NCBI RefSeq assembly: GCF_004916975.1
Contig: NZ_STGQ01000001.1
Coordinates: 2,715,939 to 2,779,938, forward strand
DNA length: 64,000 nt
Reading direction: 5' to 3'
Origin: Paenibacillus dokdonensis
GTDB taxonomy: Bacteria; Bacillota; Bacilli; Paenibacillales; Paenibacillaceae
Made by a program: the position numbers and the translations under genes. How positions within the stretch are numbered: position 1 is the stretch's first letter; each line of letters starts with the position of its first letter. A model generated the notes under the pieces. It ran no database searches. It was not told where the DNA came from and was given only the letters and a program-made list of their open reading frames with translations. Shown here piece after piece: positions 28,582-37,539 of this stretch.

Positions 28582-29250
28582 ATGCTCAAAAACGAAAAAG
28601 CGGTTGTCGTATTCAGCGGCGGCCAAGACAGCACGACCTGCCTATTCTGGGCAATGCAGCAGTTTGGTGAAGTTGAGACGGTTACGTTTGATTACGGTCA
28701 GCGCCATAGTCTTGAGATTGAGTGCGCAAGAAGTATTTCGGAAGAACTTGGCGTGAAGAACACGGTGCTTGATATGAGTCTGCTCAATCAGCTCGCTCCA
28801 AACGCGCTGACCCGCAGTGATATCGAAATTACCCAAGAGGAAGGCGAGCTTCCAAGCACATTCGTCGAAGGACGTAACCATTTATTTCTCAGCTTTGCAG
28901 CCGTTCTAGCCAAAGTTTCCGGCGCAAGACATCTGGTGACGGGCGTATGCGAAACGGATTTTAGCGGATACCCGGACTGCCGTGATTCTTTTGTTAAATC
29001 GTTGAATGTCACGTTAAACCTGGCCATGGACTATAATTTCGTGATCCATACCCCGTTGATGTGGCTGGATAAAGCCGAAACCTGGGCAATGGCGCATGAA
29101 CTGAACGCATTTGAATTCGTACGCGAACGTACATTAACCTGTTATAACGGCATCATTGGTGACGGGTGTGGCGAATGTCCTTCCTGTGAGCTTCGACGTA
29201 AAGGTCTGGAATTATTCCTTCAAAACCACCCCCAGGAGATCAACCGATGA
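28582..29250 (+). CDS. queC: 7-cyano-7-deazaguanine synthase QueC
   Basis: ATP-dependent enzyme of 222 residues that converts 7-carboxy-7-deazaguanine to preQ0 in queuosine synthesis. The PP-loop is [16 protein letters not shown] near the N-terminus. The zinc-binding Cys cluster CGECPSC with a preceding Cys lies near the C-terminus, followed by RKGLELF. First gene of the riboswitch-controlled operon. Its stop overlaps the queD start (ATGA). Confidence 0.96.
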   Translation: MLKNEKAVVVFSGGQDSTTCLFWAMQQFGEVETVTFDYGQRHSLEIECARSISEELGVKNTVLDMSLLNQLAPNALTRSDIEITQEEGELPSTFVEGRNHLFLSFAAVLAKVSGARHLVTGVCETDFSGYPDCRDSFVKSLNVTLNLAMDYNFVIHTPLMWLDKAETWAMAHELNAFEFVRERTLTCYNGIIGDGCGECPSCELRRKGLELFLQNHPQEINR

Positions 29251-29738
29251 CCCGGTCGCCAGGCGAATTCCGCATCGTTGATCATCTTCAGCAGCTGGGA
29301 ACGGATATTCAAAAGACCGATTTGAAATACCGCCACTACCGCGTTATGGTCAGCAAAGAATTCACCTTCGATGCCGCTCATCACCTGCATGCCTATGAAG
29401 GCAAATGCAAAAACTTGCACGGCCATACTTATAAAGCTGTATTTGGCATCAGCGCTTATCCGAATGAGATTGGTATTGCGGCGGATTTTGGTCTGGTTAA
29501 GGACATATGGAAACAACGTATTGAGCCTTACCTTGATCACCGTTATTTGAATGAGACACTTCCTCCTATGAATACGACGGCAGAAAATATGGTGATCTGG
29601 CTATATGAGCAAATGGAATCGGCACTAGCCTCGGAGCCATTTGCAGATCTGATCGAGGCTGGGCGGACTGAGTATGTCCGCTTGTATGAGACACCGACCA
29701 GCTATGCCGAGTTCCGCCGGGAGTGGGTGGAATCATGA
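29247..29738 (+). CDS. queD: 6-carboxy-5,6,7,8-tetrahydropterin synthase QueD
   Basis: Enzyme of 163 residues converting dihydroneopterin triphosphate to 6-carboxytetrahydropterin. The zinc ligands are visible as FDAAHHL and NLHGHTY, with the catalytic Cys in GKCKN just before. LDHRYLNE and the C-terminal [10 protein letters not shown] are also conserved. About 30 extra residues precede the core ([16 protein letters not shown]), as in other Bacillales forms. It overlaps queC and queE by four bases each. Confidence 0.95.
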   Translation: MTRSPGEFRIVDHLQQLGTDIQKTDLKYRHYRVMVSKEFTFDAAHHLHAYEGKCKNLHGHTYKAVFGISAYPNEIGIAADFGLVKDIWKQRIEPYLDHRYLNETLPPMNTTAENMVIWLYEQMESALASEPFADLIEAGRTEYVRLYETPTSYAEFRREWVES

Positions 29739-30493
29739 ATATGCTCAAGACGTCCATGAAGCCCATGCCGGCTATTCCGGTTCTGGAGATATTCGGACCA
29801 ACCGTTCAAGGCGAAGGCATGGTCATCGGTCAAAAAACAATGTTCGTACGTACGGCCGGCTGCGACTACCACTGCTCTTGGTGCGACTCCGCCTTCACCT
29901 GGGATGGAAGTGCCGTCAAGGATATTCAGAAAATGAAGGCCGAAGAAGTCTGGGCAGAACTGCAGCGTATAGGCGGAAACCGCTTTTCGCATGTAACGAT
30001 CTCTGGAGGAAATCCACTGCTTCTTCCTCAGCTCTCTTCGCTCGTATCGCTGTTGAAAGATTCTGGCATCCGGATGGCTGTAGAAACGCAAGGCTCCCGT
30101 TGGCAGGAGTGGCTCGCGGATATTGAGGAAGTGACAGTATCCCCAAAACCACCGAGCTCAGGCATGACGACCGACTGGAATAAACTTGACGCGATCGTGA
30201 ATCGTCTTGAGAATCGCCCTGCACCTTATACCTATAGCTTAAAGGTCGTCATTTTCGATGACTATGATCTGGAATACGCCAAAACCGTGCACAACCGCTA
30301 CCCCGCTGCTCCGATGTATCTGCAGGTGGGGAACTCGGATGTGGCGCGGATGGACAAGGACAACCATGCCGCTGAACTGCTCATGCAATACGAGGCGCTG
30401 ATCGACAAGGTTGTGGAGTCCGAGGCATTAAACCATGTGCGGGTACTTCCACAACTGCATACGCTCGTATGGGGAAATAAACGCGGCGTCTAA
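29735..30493 (+). CDS. queE: 7-carboxy-7-deazaguanine synthase QueE
   Basis: Radical SAM enzyme of 252 residues forming the deazapurine ring. The 4Fe-4S motif is CDYHCSWC (C-x3-C-x2-C), preceded by [22 protein letters not shown] and followed by the SAM-binding SGGNPLL. The ATG at 29735 overlaps the queD stop; a GTG 12 bases upstream is an alternative. [10 protein letters not shown] is a typical QueE segment. Confidence 0.95.
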   Translation: MNMLKTSMKPMPAIPVLEIFGPTVQGEGMVIGQKTMFVRTAGCDYHCSWCDSAFTWDGSAVKDIQKMKAEEVWAELQRIGGNRFSHVTISGGNPLLLPQLSSLVSLLKDSGIRMAVETQGSRWQEWLADIEEVTVSPKPPSSGMTTDWNKLDAIVNRLENRPAPYTYSLKVVIFDDYDLEYAKTVHNRYPAAPMYLQVGNSDVARMDKDNHAAELLMQYEALIDKVVESEALNHVRVLPQLHTLVWGNKRGV

Positions 30494-30525
30494 ACGCCAA
30501 CCACCAAAAGGAGGATTTTTTCGAG

Positions 30526-31023
30526 ATGACAGGCAGACAAATGGAAGAAATGAAAGATCTAACGCTACTCGGCAATCAAGGGACTAAGTATGTGTTTCAA
30601 TACGCACCTGAGGTGCTTGAGAGCTTTGACAATAAGCATGCTTACCGCGATTATTTTGTAAAATTAAACTTCCCGGAATTTACGAGCCTGTGTCCGATCA
30701 CCGGCCAGCCGGACTTCGCAACGCTATATATCAGCTACATTCCGGATGTGAAGATGGTGGAGAGTAAATCCCTGAAGCTCTATCTCTTCAGTTTCCGCAA
30801 TCACGGCGATTTCCACGAGGACTGCATGAATATCATCATGAATGATCTGATCAAGCTGATGGAGCCGCGTTACATTGAGGTGTGGGGAAAATTCACACCG
30901 CGCGGCGGAATCTCCATCGATCCGTACTGCAACTATGGAAAGCCCGGAACCAAGTTTGAGCAGATGGCCGAGCAGCGCCTGATGAATCATGACATGTATC
31001 CGGAGAAGATCGATAACCGGTAA
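30526..31023 (+). CDS. queF: NADPH-dependent preQ0 reductase QueF
   Basis: Nitrile reductase of 165 residues producing preQ1, the ligand sensed by the upstream riboswitch. The catalytic Cys lies in [17 protein letters not shown], and the substrate Glu in [23 protein letters not shown]. This is the short, single-domain (YkvM) type. The start follows AAAGGAGG, 32 bp after queE. Last gene of the operon. Confidence 0.96.
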   Translation: MTGRQMEEMKDLTLLGNQGTKYVFQYAPEVLESFDNKHAYRDYFVKLNFPEFTSLCPITGQPDFATLYISYIPDVKMVESKSLKLYLFSFRNHGDFHEDCMNIIMNDLIKLMEPRYIEVWGKFTPRGGISIDPYCNYGKPGTKFEQMAEQRLMNHDMYPEKIDNR

Positions 31024-31051
31024 GTCAAAGACAGGTTTGCCGCGTACATCA

Positions 31052-31078
31052 GAAAAAGCCGCAGAAATGCGGCTTTTT
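31052..31078 (+). terminator. Terminator of queCDEF
   Basis: Perfect stem AAAAAGCCGCA/TGCGGCTTTTT with a GAAA loop. Confidence 0.92.
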
Positions 31079-31180
31079 CTATTTGAATAAGAAAACTCTG
31101 CGTGTCACTTAGGCAAATGCTGCATACCCTGTCATTGGGTAACACCTCATTCTTTAGGCATTCAACGGAAAGGAATAGCT

Positions 31181-32467
31181 ATGATTGCATTTATTATAAC
31201 AAGAGGCAGCCAAATGAATGCGCTCCAAACCGAGATTTCTCTTCGGGAAACCCTTCCCGGAATAACCCCCGTGCGTCTGCCAGAACTGGACACCGCTGCG
31301 AAATTAAACGATATTTTAGCAACCTATGATGAAGCATTTTTTCTCACCTTGTATGCAGGGGATACAATTAAACCTGCTTTTAAAGAACAGCTTCAGCAAT
31401 GGCAAACCGAAATGATGCATGACTTTGCCGGGATCATTATTCAACCATTTCCCGCAGCACACTTCAAAGAATCACAAAAGTTTGAATGCATTGGCGCTAT
31501 CCTTTGGCGCATGTCTGCTGTAATAGCAGAACCCAATAACGGTTTTACTGATCGAAGCCATCTCCCCTTTGATCATTTTGTGCTTATAGATAAAGAATTT
31601 CAGCTTCTGGCCTCTTACTCATGGCTTTATGTAACGACGGATACGATAGTACCTTCGAGGGCTGATATCCTGTATAGGAAAAACAATCACGTAGAGGAGA
31701 AAGGCTTGCTGCCGCTGCTTAAAGGTTATTACGCGCAAAAAAATCACCAACAGGATCAGACCCCCGATCCGTTAATATCCATTGTTTTGTGTACGTATAA
31801 TAACGCGAACTACTTACCATGGGCTGTCCGGTCCGTTCTCGCCCAAACTTATAAGAATTGGGAACTCATTATCGTTGACGACCGATCGACCGACGGAACC
31901 CAAGCGTTTCTAAACTCACTTGAAAAAGACCCGCGTATTCAATGCTTGATCCAAAAACAGAACCAAGGAAAAGCAGCATGTCTGAATAGAGCCCTGATGG
32001 AGATCAGGGGCATCTGGCTGCTCGAGCTCGATGCTGACGACTGGCTGACCGGGGACTGCTTGCAGAAGCTTGCTGAGGAAGCTTGCGGAATGGAGTCCGT
32101 TGACGTAATCTATGCAGATCATCATGAATGGACGGAGCGCCTAAACGGGATGCTCATCTACCGGGGAGTCAAGCATTCTCCACCCACCCTCACATATCAG
32201 GGTCTTCTTGAAAAAGGCTTAGCTATTGCTCCCCGAATGTTTCTCACCAAATCGCTTAAGGATGGTAACGGCTGGAACACTTCTGCTCCTTGGAATGGAA
32301 GATTGTACGAGGATATTGAAATACTTGCCCGGTTTGCCAAAAAAGAAACATTGCATTACATCCCTCTCCCACTGTATAACCGGCGGATCCGCAGCAGCAG
32401 TATTACGCATATCCATGCACAGGAATACAAAAAGTGGAGTTCCTGGATGCTGGATCAGAACTTCTAA
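31181..32467 (+). CDS. Family 2 glycosyltransferase with N-terminal extension
   Basis: Protein of 428 residues. A GT2 (GT-A fold) domain starts near residue 198 with SIVLCTYNNANYLPWAVRSVLAQTYKNWELIIVDDRSTDGT. The nucleotide-sugar/metal motif is LELDADDW, and a later acidic region YEDIEILARF fits the catalytic end. The first 190 residues are not recognised; they contain an ITRG start and a FFLTLYAGD segment and may be a degenerate GT2-like domain. No membrane helices. It starts after GGAAAGGA. It opens the 31-40 kb glycosylation island; acceptor and sugar are unknown. Confidence 0.85.
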   Translation: MIAFIITRGSQMNALQTEISLRETLPGITPVRLPELDTAAKLNDILATYDEAFFLTLYAGDTIKPAFKEQLQQWQTEMMHDFAGIIIQPFPAAHFKESQKFECIGAILWRMSAVIAEPNNGFTDRSHLPFDHFVLIDKEFQLLASYSWLYVTTDTIVPSRADILYRKNNHVEEKGLLPLLKGYYAQKNHQQDQTPDPLISIVLCTYNNANYLPWAVRSVLAQTYKNWELIIVDDRSTDGTQAFLNSLEKDPRIQCLIQKQNQGKAACLNRALMEIRGIWLLELDADDWLTGDCLQKLAEEACGMESVDVIYADHHEWTERLNGMLIYRGVKHSPPTLTYQGLLEKGLAIAPRMFLTKSLKDGNGWNTSAPWNGRLYEDIEILARFAKKETLHYIPLPLYNRRIRSSSITHIHAQEYKKWSSWMLDQNF

Positions 32468-32486
32468 GTTTGATTCCTTTCATGTA

Positions 32487-32687
32487 CTATGGAAGAATTC
32501 GGATGAAAGTAATATTATCGCTTATTGCGGTAACCTCCTGAGTCGCCGGTATATAGTTAGAGCTTACGAGTTGTATGGTGACCAGGCCATTAGAGGCCGA
32601 TGCCAACCTCCCTTGTAAAAATTGCCCCGGCTGAACGACTTCTGACACCCTGCCCATAAACGTATTCAAAGCTTCCAAGAATTTCAT
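32487..32687 (-). CDS. Small Sm-like (DUF2642-like) protein
   Basis: Protein of 66 residues starting MKFLEALNTFMGR after GAGGAGG. Its middle (VQPGQFLQGRLASASNGLVTIQL) shows the alternating pattern of a small five-stranded Sm-like barrel, as in the DUF2642 proteins of spore-forming Bacilli. It lies 27 bp after a larger gene whose C-terminus has the same kind of domain, so the two form an operon. Function unknown. Relation to the spore coat is suggested only by the upstream sigma-K-like promoter and the family's occurrence in spore formers. Confidence 0.6.
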   Translation of the reverse strand: MKFLEALNTFMGRVSEVVQPGQFLQGRLASASNGLVTIQLVSSNYIPATQEVTAISDNITFIRILP

Positions 32688-32714
32688 GGTTCTTTATTCC
32701 TCCTCACTTCTATA

Positions 32715-33131
32715 TTAGTGTACTGACAATACATTCCGCAGCGGAAGCAAAACAATACTTCCATCAGGTTCTTTGAGTTGAATAAAGTCATCCCCAACCA
32801 GGGTAAGTGTTCCGAAAATGGTACCTGCGTGTGTTTCAATAGTTATTTTCGAATGAACTTTTTTAATGAAAAAGGCTTTCGTACCTTGCTGGTTCTCGGT
32901 CATTGTCCCGACCTGATCCTGCAAAGAATTCACACGTGCGGACAAGCGGTTTACCCGATATCTGAGCCTTCTTACTTGTTCAGCAAGTCTAGCTATGTTG
33001 CCTGCGAGCAACCTTTTAAGCTCGTTCAGCTTTCTTCTTAATGAACCTGTCTTCCCAAGGGGAGATGGTTTCTTTTTACGAATAACTTGAACACAATGTG
33101 TATTGTTGAACGTTTTTCTGCGCAGCTTCAT
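32715..33131 (-). CDS. Basic coiled-coil protein with C-terminal Sm-like domain
   Basis: Protein of 138 residues. Residues 1-40 are rich in Lys/Arg (MKLRRKTFNN, RKKKPSPLGK). A coiled-coil follows (about 30-80, LNELKRLLAGNIARLAEQV and RLSARVNSLQDQV). The C-terminal 50 residues (KITIETHAGTIFGTLTLVG, then LLPLRNVLSVH) form an Sm-like/DUF2642-type barrel. The start follows GAAGGAGG. A CATANNNTA box with AC 17 bp upstream sits just before the gene, suggesting mother-cell expression during sporulation. It may be a scaffold on the spore surface; that is inference. Confidence 0.7.
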   Translation of the reverse strand: MKLRRKTFNNTHCVQVIRKKKPSPLGKTGSLRRKLNELKRLLAGNIARLAEQVRRLRYRVNRLSARVNSLQDQVGTMTENQQGTKAFFIKKVHSKITIETHAGTIFGTLTLVGDDFIQLKEPDGSIVLLPLRNVLSVH

Positions 33132-33158
33132 GGGTCTGCCTCCTTCACTTGGTCATGA

Positions 33159-33186
33159 GTACCATATGATGTTTTCATACAGGCGG
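33159..33186 (-). promoter_or_regulatory. Candidate sigma-K promoter
   Basis: On the minus strand CATATGGTA (33167-33159) fits the sigma-K -10 consensus CATANNNTA, and AC lies 17 bp upstream (33186-33185), the expected -35 spacing. The predicted start is about 20 bp before the ribosome site of the basic coiled-coil gene. The boxes are short, so a chance match is possible. Confidence 0.45.
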
Positions 33187-33357
33187 TAACCCCTGAGATA
33201 CAAAGATAATCAATTTGCCTACCAAATTGAAAATAGGTATGGAAGTGCTTACGAAATATCGTTCCTTTTATCATCTTGGAATGGTGATATACCCACGCGG
33301 ATATCCGGCGCGATACATATTTTGAACTAGACAATCGTTTAGGGAGGAGAATTTTGC

Positions 33358-35979
33358 TTGAATAGACCACGCAAAAGGCCCCGGAAGCCAATGATTAAAT
33401 CAGCGTCTCCTTCGACTCTGAAGCATAAAAAAAGCAAAAAAACGGTTCCGAAGAAAAAGCTGTATATCCAGCCACCGCTTATCAATCCAGCAACCCCCTC
33501 GAGTGTTCCAACTCAGCCTCTACTGAATAGTAATGTTATGATTCCATTGAACGAAATTCCTGCTGCTGAGGTAGATACGCCACAGGTACGGTCTTATATA
33601 GAAGAGCCCGGTATGTATGATGTCTTCCGTTTTCCAGTAATTGATTGGGATTTCAGATGGCAAAGACCGCAGCAGATCTCACAGCAGTTTGCCCAGCACG
33701 GACACCGTGTTTTTTATATAAATACCGGAGTAACGGCACTTCAGAAGAATGCAACTTATGAAGAAGTAGCCCAACATGTCAAAATCAAACGGATTGAGCC
33801 TAATATTTGGCTTGTTACTCTTTGTGCACACCAACACCTTAATCTGTATCGAGACCAAATGAGCCAGGATGATATTCAGTATTTAAGCTGGTCCGTCGAT
33901 TATGTCAGAGATCGGTTTCAGGTTCATCATCTAGTCTCGATCGTAGATCTCCCATTCTGGACTCCGCTCGTGACATCCATGGAAAACCACAATCTTCTCT
34001 ATGACTGCATGGACGAACACAATGGATTTTCAACCAATGAAAAGGCAGTGATTCGACTGGAAGAACAATTGGCTCGTAAGGCTAACGTGGTGCTCGCTTC
34101 ATCCCAACTGTTATACGAGCGGATGCAAGCTCTTCAATCATCTACGCTTTTACTTCGAAATGCTGCTGATGTTGCCCATTTTTCCTCGCAGGCTCTTCCA
34201 GCCCCGGAACTCGATTCTATTCAAGGTCCTGTCATTGGTTATTATGGAGCCATTTCGGACTGGTTCGACATTCAGCTCGTCGAGAAGCTCGCAGCGAAAA
34301 GACCTGAATGGACATTTATACTGATCGGTCATACGTTTGGCTGTGACACTTCGATTGTTGAAAAACTGCCTAACGTACTTCTTCTCGGTGAAAAACCTTA
34401 CACCGAACTTCCTTCCTATCTGCAGCGGTTTGATGTGGCTATCATTCCTTTCCTGCAAAATGAACTCACCCAGGCAACCAACCCGGTTAAGTTGTATGAA
34501 TATCTGTCTGCAGGCAAGCCAGTCGTTTCCACTTATCTTCCGGAGCTTGAAGTCGTTGCAGAAGGGTTAACCTCCATAGCGCGGACACCAGAAGCTTTTG
34601 AAAACGCAATTGAATGGTCGCTCACGGGAAATCATCCGCAGCAAATAGAACGCAGACAACAGTACGCACAAACCCATACTTGGGAGACGAGGTACCAGGA
34701 ATTGCATCAAACCATCCAGCGAAAGCTGTTTCCCAAAGTGAGCATCATCATCCTGACTCATAACAACTGGACGTACACCCGGCAGTGTCTTTTTAGCTTG
34801 CAGAAGCCTCATCGATACCCCAATCTGGAAATCATTGTCATTGATAACGGTTCTACAGACGAAACACCGCATCACTTATCAGAACTCGATCCGGATCTGT
34901 TCCGAGTCATTTACGCCTCTTCCAATCTCGGATTTGCTGCAGGTAATTCACTGGGCTGCCGTAAAGCTACCGGGGACTATATCATTCTGTTGAATAATGA
35001 CACCATCGTCCCGGATGAGAGCTGGATCCAGCGATTGATTGCACCTTTAGAAAAGAATCTTGATATAGGCATGAGCGGTCCGATGTCCAATCATGTCGGC
35101 AATGATCAGGCCGTCGACCATTTTGTAGGAAATCCGGTTGATGGAGCACATCCACAATGGCTGCATGATTTTTATCAATATTACAAAGGCTCTTACCGAT
35201 ATACGGAGCTGCTGGGCTTCTTCTGCGTAGCTATGAAACGAAGTGTTTTCGATAAAATCGGTGGCTTGGACAGCAAATACGGTATAGGCATGTTTGAAGA
35301 TGACGATTATTGCGAACGGGTGAAGCGTGCGGGGTATAAGCTCTTGATTGTTGAAGACGCCTTTGTCTATCATCATGGCAGCGCAACGATCAAGAAGCTG
35401 AAGCCCGATGAATACGATACGCTATGGCAGAGGAACAAAGCCTATTACGAACAAAAATGGAGCAAAACCTGGCAGCTCCCCAAACGTCCTGAAAACCTTT
35501 TTTTCGGTGCAGAAACAAATGAAGAGGTCGCCGGCAGACTAAAGAAGAATAATCAAAAGTGCATCCTTGTCCTTGGAGGCAGGGAATGGTCAAGGCGGAG
35601 CATCCGTTGGCAGCAGTTGGTTAAGCAGTTAGCAGCGGGTACAGAATGGGTTGTCATTATTCATCTGACCAAATATTATCATCATGATATTGTAGGCATA
35701 CGAAAAGCCGGACCGCAGATGTACATGACCAACAGACTTGATTTGTTTAGCCTTGTCCCCTTCGAATATATTCTGTACTGCGGTGAAAATGAGGCCGTTC
35801 CGGATTTTCATACGCATCATCATGTGATAGACTCCCTCTCTTACCACGCACATCAGCTGGAGGATTTGAGAATGAGTTTGAAGGACTATAGAATATTTGA
35901 TGAGCGTCAGGCACCTCTCTTGGTTCATCAGCTATTGGTGCCAAATCAATCCATGACAATGGAAGGAACACATTCATAA
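33358..35979 (+). CDS. Bifunctional glycosyltransferase (GT4-like + GT2) with basic N-terminal tail
   Basis: Protein of 873 residues with a TTG start after AGGGAGGAG. Residues 1-40 are a strongly basic tail (MNRPRKRPRKPMIK, KHKKSKKTVPKKK). Residues about 85-450 form a GT-B/GT4-like glycosyltransferase: FPVIDWDFRWQRPQQISQQFA at its start, and the C-terminal donor site NPVKLYEYLSAGKPVVST. Residues about 460-700 are a GT2 domain (SIIILTHNNWTYTRQCL, VIDNGSTDET, LLNNDTIVPDESW, FEDDDYCERVKRAG). A final 150 residues are unassigned. Two catalytic heads in one chain suggest sequential sugar addition. The tail could bind an anionic polymer or DNA. It is divergent from the Sm-like gene pair. Confidence 0.85.
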   Translation: MNRPRKRPRKPMIKSASPSTLKHKKSKKTVPKKKLYIQPPLINPATPSSVPTQPLLNSNVMIPLNEIPAAEVDTPQVRSYIEEPGMYDVFRFPVIDWDFRWQRPQQISQQFAQHGHRVFYINTGVTALQKNATYEEVAQHVKIKRIEPNIWLVTLCAHQHLNLYRDQMSQDDIQYLSWSVDYVRDRFQVHHLVSIVDLPFWTPLVTSMENHNLLYDCMDEHNGFSTNEKAVIRLEEQLARKANVVLASSQLLYERMQALQSSTLLLRNAADVAHFSSQALPAPELDSIQGPVIGYYGAISDWFDIQLVEKLAAKRPEWTFILIGHTFGCDTSIVEKLPNVLLLGEKPYTELPSYLQRFDVAIIPFLQNELTQATNPVKLYEYLSAGKPVVSTYLPELEVVAEGLTSIARTPEAFENAIEWSLTGNHPQQIERRQQYAQTHTWETRYQELHQTIQRKLFPKVSIIILTHNNWTYTRQCLFSLQKPHRYPNLEIIVIDNGSTDETPHHLSELDPDLFRVIYASSNLGFAAGNSLGCRKATGDYIILLNNDTIVPDESWIQRLIAPLEKNLDIGMSGPMSNHVGNDQAVDHFVGNPVDGAHPQWLHDFYQYYKGSYRYTELLGFFCVAMKRSVFDKIGGLDSKYGIGMFEDDDYCERVKRAGYKLLIVEDAFVYHHGSATIKKLKPDEYDTLWQRNKAYYEQKWSKTWQLPKRPENLFFGAETNEEVAGRLKKNNQKCILVLGGREWSRRSIRWQQLVKQLAAGTEWVVIIHLTKYYHHDIVGIRKAGPQMYMTNRLDLFSLVPFEYILYCGENEAVPDFHTHHHVIDSLSYHAHQLEDLRMSLKDYRIFDERQAPLLVHQLLVPNQSMTMEGTHS

Positions 35980-35982
35980 GAT

Positions 35983-36034
35983 AAAAGCCTTCACATCCGG
36001 TGAGAGAACCATCTCCCTGATGCTGAAGGCTTTT
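35983..36034. terminator. Bidirectional terminator in glycosyltransferase island
   Basis: Perfect 11-bp arms AAAAGCCTTCA/TGAAGGCTTTT between two convergent glycosyltransferase genes. Confidence 0.85.
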
Positions 36035-36055
36035 TCACATGACCTATGAGTCCTG

Positions 36056-36805
36056 TCACGGCCGATTTAGATTCAGATACTGCTGAATGACTTCCGGATG
36101 ACTTCCTGTAAATGGAGCTGTTGCAATACTGTATTCGGCATGCGTGAAGCCCCAGTCCGGTTCTCCCTGATTATTGGGCACATTCACGTCACCGCGGCGA
36201 TTATCGTTATATTTGATTTTCCTTCCGATTGCGTAATGATAATGATAGATATTTATGTCCACCCGGTCACGGGGAATGCTCCAAATACTTTGACCGCCGC
36301 TGCCCTCCAGCGTACAGTGATGCTTTTCATCTCGGTACTTTATTCCAATGTTCGCACGCCACATTCGGGTAATATCGTTAGACCACCTTTCATCTCCAGG
36401 GCTATTTACGCGAAGTGTCCAAGGGCTTCCCCAAAAATTCACGAATGGGAACTGGAAAATATCAACCTCTGTACGATTTATGATATCCGGTAAAACATCG
36501 CGAAACCGGTCGTCCATCAGCTCGTCGATATCCAGATTCATGATCCAGTCCCCTACAGCCTGGTCAATCAGAAAATTACGGACTCTGGATTCGTTCCAGT
36601 CATCTGTATAAGGCAAGCCTTGTTGGTTCATCCTGTAGAGTCGAATGGGAAAGTGCCGCTGATAGGCTTCAATGATCTGAACGGTCCGATCTGTGCTGCC
36701 GCCGTCCACTATCACAATTTCATCTGCGTAAGCGGCTGCGCTTTCCAGATAAAGCGGGATGAATGTTTCCTCATTCAAGACCGGAACGATCAAAGATAAT
36801 TTCAT
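36056..36805 (-). CDS. Family 2 glycosyltransferase
   Basis: Protein of 249 residues with the GT2 start MKLSLIVPVLNEETFIPLYLES, the nucleotide site VIVDGGSTDRTVQII and the metal-binding MNLDIDELMDDRF. It resembles the TagA/WaaE-like GT2 subgroup that modifies surface polymers. The ATG at 36805 lies just past the stop of the upstream gene, with GAGGAG inside it as ribosome site; translation is probably coupled. Last gene of the five-gene leftward operon. Confidence 0.85.
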   Translation of the reverse strand: MKLSLIVPVLNEETFIPLYLESAAAYADEIVIVDGGSTDRTVQIIEAYQRHFPIRLYRMNQQGLPYTDDWNESRVRNFLIDQAVGDWIMNLDIDELMDDRFRDVLPDIINRTEVDIFQFPFVNFWGSPWTLRVNSPGDERWSNDITRMWRANIGIKYRDEKHHCTLEGSGGQSIWSIPRDRVDINIYHYHYAIGRKIKYNDNRRGDVNVPNNQGEPDWGFTHAEYSIATAPFTGSHPEVIQQYLNLNRP

Positions 36806-36810
36806 GGCTG

Positions 36811-37503
36811 TCAAACTCCTCTCTCTTTGGCCTGGATCAATCGATTCATTTCTTCCGAATTGCCTAGTGCGGCTTTATACAAATTGAATAAAGAATAGTT
36901 CCCGTCATAATGCGGGTTACCCGCGGGTCCGACAAACGGATGCCAAAAATGCAGCAGATTGCCTTCAAGGCGAATATGCTTTCCTACCATCGTATCCAGA
37001 GAATACGCAAAAGCCTCGTCTTCTCCTCCCCAGCCTATAAACCGTTCATCATATCCCCCAACCAACTCAAAAGCTTTCCGTGAAAGTATATTCACTCCCC
37101 CAACGAAAAATCGGGCATTATCCGGCATCGTTTCCAACTGGATTTGAAGCGGCCAATGTGCATCACTTTGAAGAATCGCCTGTGAATTGTTATAGGTCAT
37201 GCGTGTGATACTGCTAAAAGGAATGATCCAACTGTTGTCTGCTACCTGCTTTAAGGCATCCCTCATCAGATCTGGATCATAGATGATGTCTCCATCAGCA
37301 ATAATGAATACCCGGCCGCTTGCAGCCGCCGCTGCCTTATTGATTGCCTTCGAACGGCTGAATATTTCATGACTCAGTTCTCCCACGCAAATTTCGATTT
37401 CCGGCAGCTGCTGCTCATAAAATCCCTTCACATAACGAAAAGCCTCGTCCCGTGGGCCACCGTCCGATTGATACGGAATGAGAACAGAAACACCGCATGA
37501 CAT
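36811..37503 (-). CDS. GT2/GT27-like glycosyltransferase (galactosyltransferase-type C-terminus)
   Basis: Protein of 230 residues. The N-terminal half is GT2-like (VSVLIPYQSDGGPRDEAFRYV; IIADGDIIYDPDLM with a DxD). The C-terminal half has VGGYDERFIGWGGEDEAFAYSL, the W-G-G-E-D motif of the galactosyltransferase/GalNAc-transferase C-terminal domain. The start follows GGGGGAG. No membrane span, so it acts in the cytoplasm. It is the fourth gene of the operon, just ahead of the terminal GT2. Confidence 0.83.
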   Translation of the reverse strand: MSCGVSVLIPYQSDGGPRDEAFRYVKGFYEQQLPEIEICVGELSHEIFSRSKAINKAAAAASGRVFIIADGDIIYDPDLMRDALKQVADNSWIIPFSSITRMTYNNSQAILQSDAHWPLQIQLETMPDNARFFVGGVNILSRKAFELVGGYDERFIGWGGEDEAFAYSLDTMVGKHIRLEGNLLHFWHPFVGPAGNPHYDGNYSLFNLYKAALGNSEEMNRLIQAKERGV

Positions 37504-37539
37504 GGTGCAATTCTCCCCCTCTTAGGTTTATGCTTCTAT

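Noticed and set aside
32226..32618. 130-residue open frame overlapping the end of the GT2 gene
   Set aside because: Out-of-frame shadow of the GT2 gene, without a ribosome site or protein-like composition.
33300..33345. Sporulation-sigma promoter for the large glycosyltransferase
   Set aside because: A CATATTTT box is present, but the nearest AC or ATA boxes have the wrong spacing for sigma-K or sigma-E.
33128..33391. 87-residue minus-strand frame across the divergent promoter region
   Set aside because: Covers the promoter region and the start of the large glycosyltransferase; no ribosome site and no family resemblance.
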